NCBI RefSeq assembly: GCF_039768865.1
Contig: NZ_JBDMZQ010000138.1
Source of the DNA: Wenyingzhuangia sp039768865
Lineage (GTDB): Bacteria; Bacteroidota; Bacteroidia; Flavobacteriales; Flavobacteriaceae
DNA: 15,338 nt
Direction: 5' to 3' (one strand)
The translations under genes were made by a program, and so were the position numbers. Of this stretch, positions 14,332-15,338 are shown piece after piece (position 1 is the stretch's first letter; every line of letters begins with the position of its first letter). The notes beneath the pieces were generated by a model. That model did no database searches. It saw only the letters and a list, made by a program, of their open reading frames with translations, and was not told the origin of the DNA.

Positions 14332-14394
14332 AAGACAATACGGACATTGAGTCAAAATAAACGTCTTTATCAAAGTACAAATAAAACTATTTGT

Positions 14395-15141
14395 ATGAGA
14401 AAATTAATATTACATATTCCACATTCATCAACCAACATCCCTTTCTTTGATGGATATGTCGATGACAAACAAAAAATCACAAAAGAGATTGAGAAATTAA
14501 CGGATTGGTACACCGATGATTTATTTTCTAATGAAATAGATGACAAGGTTATAACACCATTCTCTAGAATATTCTGTGATGTAGAACGCTTTGAAGATGA
14601 TAGCCAGGAAGAAATGGCGAAGTTTGGCATGGGAGTCCTTTATGAGAAGTTTGATAATGGAGATACGCTTCGTACAGTAACTCCAGAGCTACGTAAAACA
14701 ATACTCCAAGACTACTACCAAAAACACCACGAAAAGCTCTTAAACCTTGTTAAATCAAGCCTCAAAACCAAGAGAAAGTGTTTGATTGTGGACTGTCATT
14801 CATTCCCTGAAGAATCCTTTAATTGCGCTGTTAACAAGTCCTCCTTTAGACCTGATTTTAATATTGGAACAGATGGGTTCCACACGCCAAAAAAGCTTAT
14901 TGAAATCTCTAAGAGATATTTTGAGGAACTAGGGTATAGTCTAGGTATTGACGAGCCTTATAGTGGCACAATAGTTCCAATAGAATACTATAAAAAGGAT
15001 GATAGGGCTCAGTCTATAATGTTAGAAGTGAACAGGAGGTTATACCTATCAGGAACAGAAAAGTCAGATGGCTATCAAGAGATTAAGCAGGTAGTTCAAG
15101 AATACCTAAAACTATTAAAGAAAACTATTTCTAATTCTTAA
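14395..15141 (+). CDS. N-formylglutamate amidohydrolase-family protein
   Basis: The protein has 248 residues from ATG 14395. The frame also extends to a TTG at 14347, but the family starts right at the LILHIPHSS strand, so the ATG is preferred. Motifs are HIPHSS (7-12), LTDWYTDDLF (35-44), DVERFEDD (62-69), DCHSFPE (133-139), GTDGFHTP (158-165) and SIMLEVNRRLY (207-217). These are the conserved, probably Zn-binding blocks of PF05013. The family hydrolyses N-formyl-L-glutamate at the end of one histidine-degradation route or related N-acyl amino acids. No hut genes are in view, so the physiological substrate is open. The gene is A+T-rich like the flanking chromosome, is apparently monocistronic, and converges with the T9SS gene at the right edge. 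Confidence 0.85.
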   Translation: MRKLILHIPHSSTNIPFFDGYVDDKQKITKEIEKLTDWYTDDLFSNEIDDKVITPFSRIFCDVERFEDDSQEEMAKFGMGVLYEKFDNGDTLRTVTPELRKTILQDYYQKHHEKLLNLVKSSLKTKRKCLIVDCHSFPEESFNCAVNKSSFRPDFNIGTDGFHTPKKLIEISKRYFEELGYSLGIDEPYSGTIVPIEYYKKDDRAQSIMLEVNRRLYLSGTEKSDGYQEIKQVVQEYLKLLKKTISNS

Positions 15142-15172
15142 AAAAATATTAGTTATTATTATTGAAATTTAC

Positions 15173-15209
15173 AATTAGGCACTTAATACTTCTAATTATT
15201 TTATTTTTA
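15173..15209 (+). terminator. Weak candidate terminator between convergent genes
   Basis: AATTAG (15173-15178) can pair with CTAATT (15192-15197) around a 13-base loop, followed by a T-rich tail. The all-A/T-type stem is weak, but the position, 31 bases after the amidohydrolase stop and just before the convergent stop, is right. Confidence 0.3.
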
Positions 15210-15212
15210 AAA

Positions 15213-15338
15213 TTAATGTTTAATTAACCTAATCGTTTTTATATTATTAATAATTAGGATGTAAACCCCGTTAGCTAATAAAGTAGCATCAATCTCTGAA
15301 GTTTCTGATTTTGGTGTTAAGTATAAAACTTTTCTTCC
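15213..15338 (-). CDS. C-terminal T9SS sorting domain of a secreted protein (partial, runs off the right edge)
   Basis: Read on the minus strand from the window edge, 41 codons are open to a TAA at 15215-15213. The peptide has GRKVLYL, SETSEIDATLLANGVYIL and a C-terminus ending IRLIKH. This is the second half of a type A T9SS C-terminal domain (G-[KR]-x-V ... I-D-x-x-x-L-x-x-G-x-Y-x-L ... K). The cargo domain lies outside the window. It indicates a second T9SS-exported protein near this locus, transcribed toward the amidohydrolase gene. Confidence 0.85.
   Translation of the reverse strand, partial: GRKVLYLTPKSETSEIDATLLANGVYILIINNIKTIRLIKH

Noticed and set aside
14347..14394. TTG start for the amidohydrolase gene
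   Set aside because: The added residues have no family match, and the conserved HIPHSS strand begins right after the ATG at 14395.
1..15338. CRISPR arrays, tRNA or rRNA genes, replication origin
   Set aside because: No regularly spaced short repeats, cloverleaf-like segments or rRNA-like conserved stretches were seen on either strand.

Overview
The window reads as chromosome from a Bacteroidota bacterium, most likely a marine or algal-associated member of the Flavobacteriia. The evidence is low G+C, Bacteroidota-type lipoproteins, at least one complete and one partial protein with type IX secretion (T9SS) sorting tails, a Bacteroidota-style promoter (TTG then TAnnTTTG), and polysaccharide-utilisation genes. 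I cannot name the species.

Layout. Positions 1-67 hold the start of a minus-strand membrane protein. Positions 81-220 hold copy A of a composite repeat: a terminator-like hairpin followed by a conserved segment. Positions 258-650 are the 5' part of a surface lipoprotein gene, fused in frame to the tail of another gene. From about 600 to 10225 there is a block visibly richer in G+C, with all genes on the plus strand. It encodes a two-domain VOC protein, an alginate-lyase-superfamily lyase, a heparinase II/III-family lyase, a lipoprotein sugar isomerase/epimerase-like TIM barrel, a cytoplasmic IolW/YdgJ-like Gfo/Idh/MocA dehydrogenase, a secreted alpha/beta-hydrolase, a Tat-exported Gfo/Idh/MocA dehydrogenase and a Tat-exported isomerase-like TIM barrel. 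A ninth gene is cut off after its Tat motif and runs straight into repeat copy B (10223-10351). A 2-kb FG-GAP/BspA/T9SS gene follows, then repeat copy C (12490-12625), an IS3-family element (12723-14008) whose orfB carries an in-frame stop, a short 3' gene remnant, an N-formylglutamate amidohydrolase-like gene, and the 3' end of a convergent T9SS-sorted protein.

How it works together. The G+C-richer block looks like an internal slice of a polysaccharide-utilisation operon for a uronate-containing glycan. Two lyase-fold proteins would release unsaturated sugars. The esterase would remove acyl groups. Paired dehydrogenases and TIM-barrel enzymes, several exported, could process sugars by oxidation and elimination or epimerisation. 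SusC/SusD, sulfatases and a regulator are not in the window, so the substrate is not fixed.

Most interesting architecture. Both ends of the operon slice are broken genes: the left keeps only a 3' end and the right keeps only a 5' end. The right break falls exactly at the base of the repeat hairpin. Three same-direction copies of this repeat bracket two cargo segments of about 10.1 kb and 2.3 kb. The differences between copies fall almost entirely at first and third positions of one open reading frame. This suggests either cassette-like exchange at a repeated site or recombination between duplicated gene ends; the sequence alone does not decide between them.
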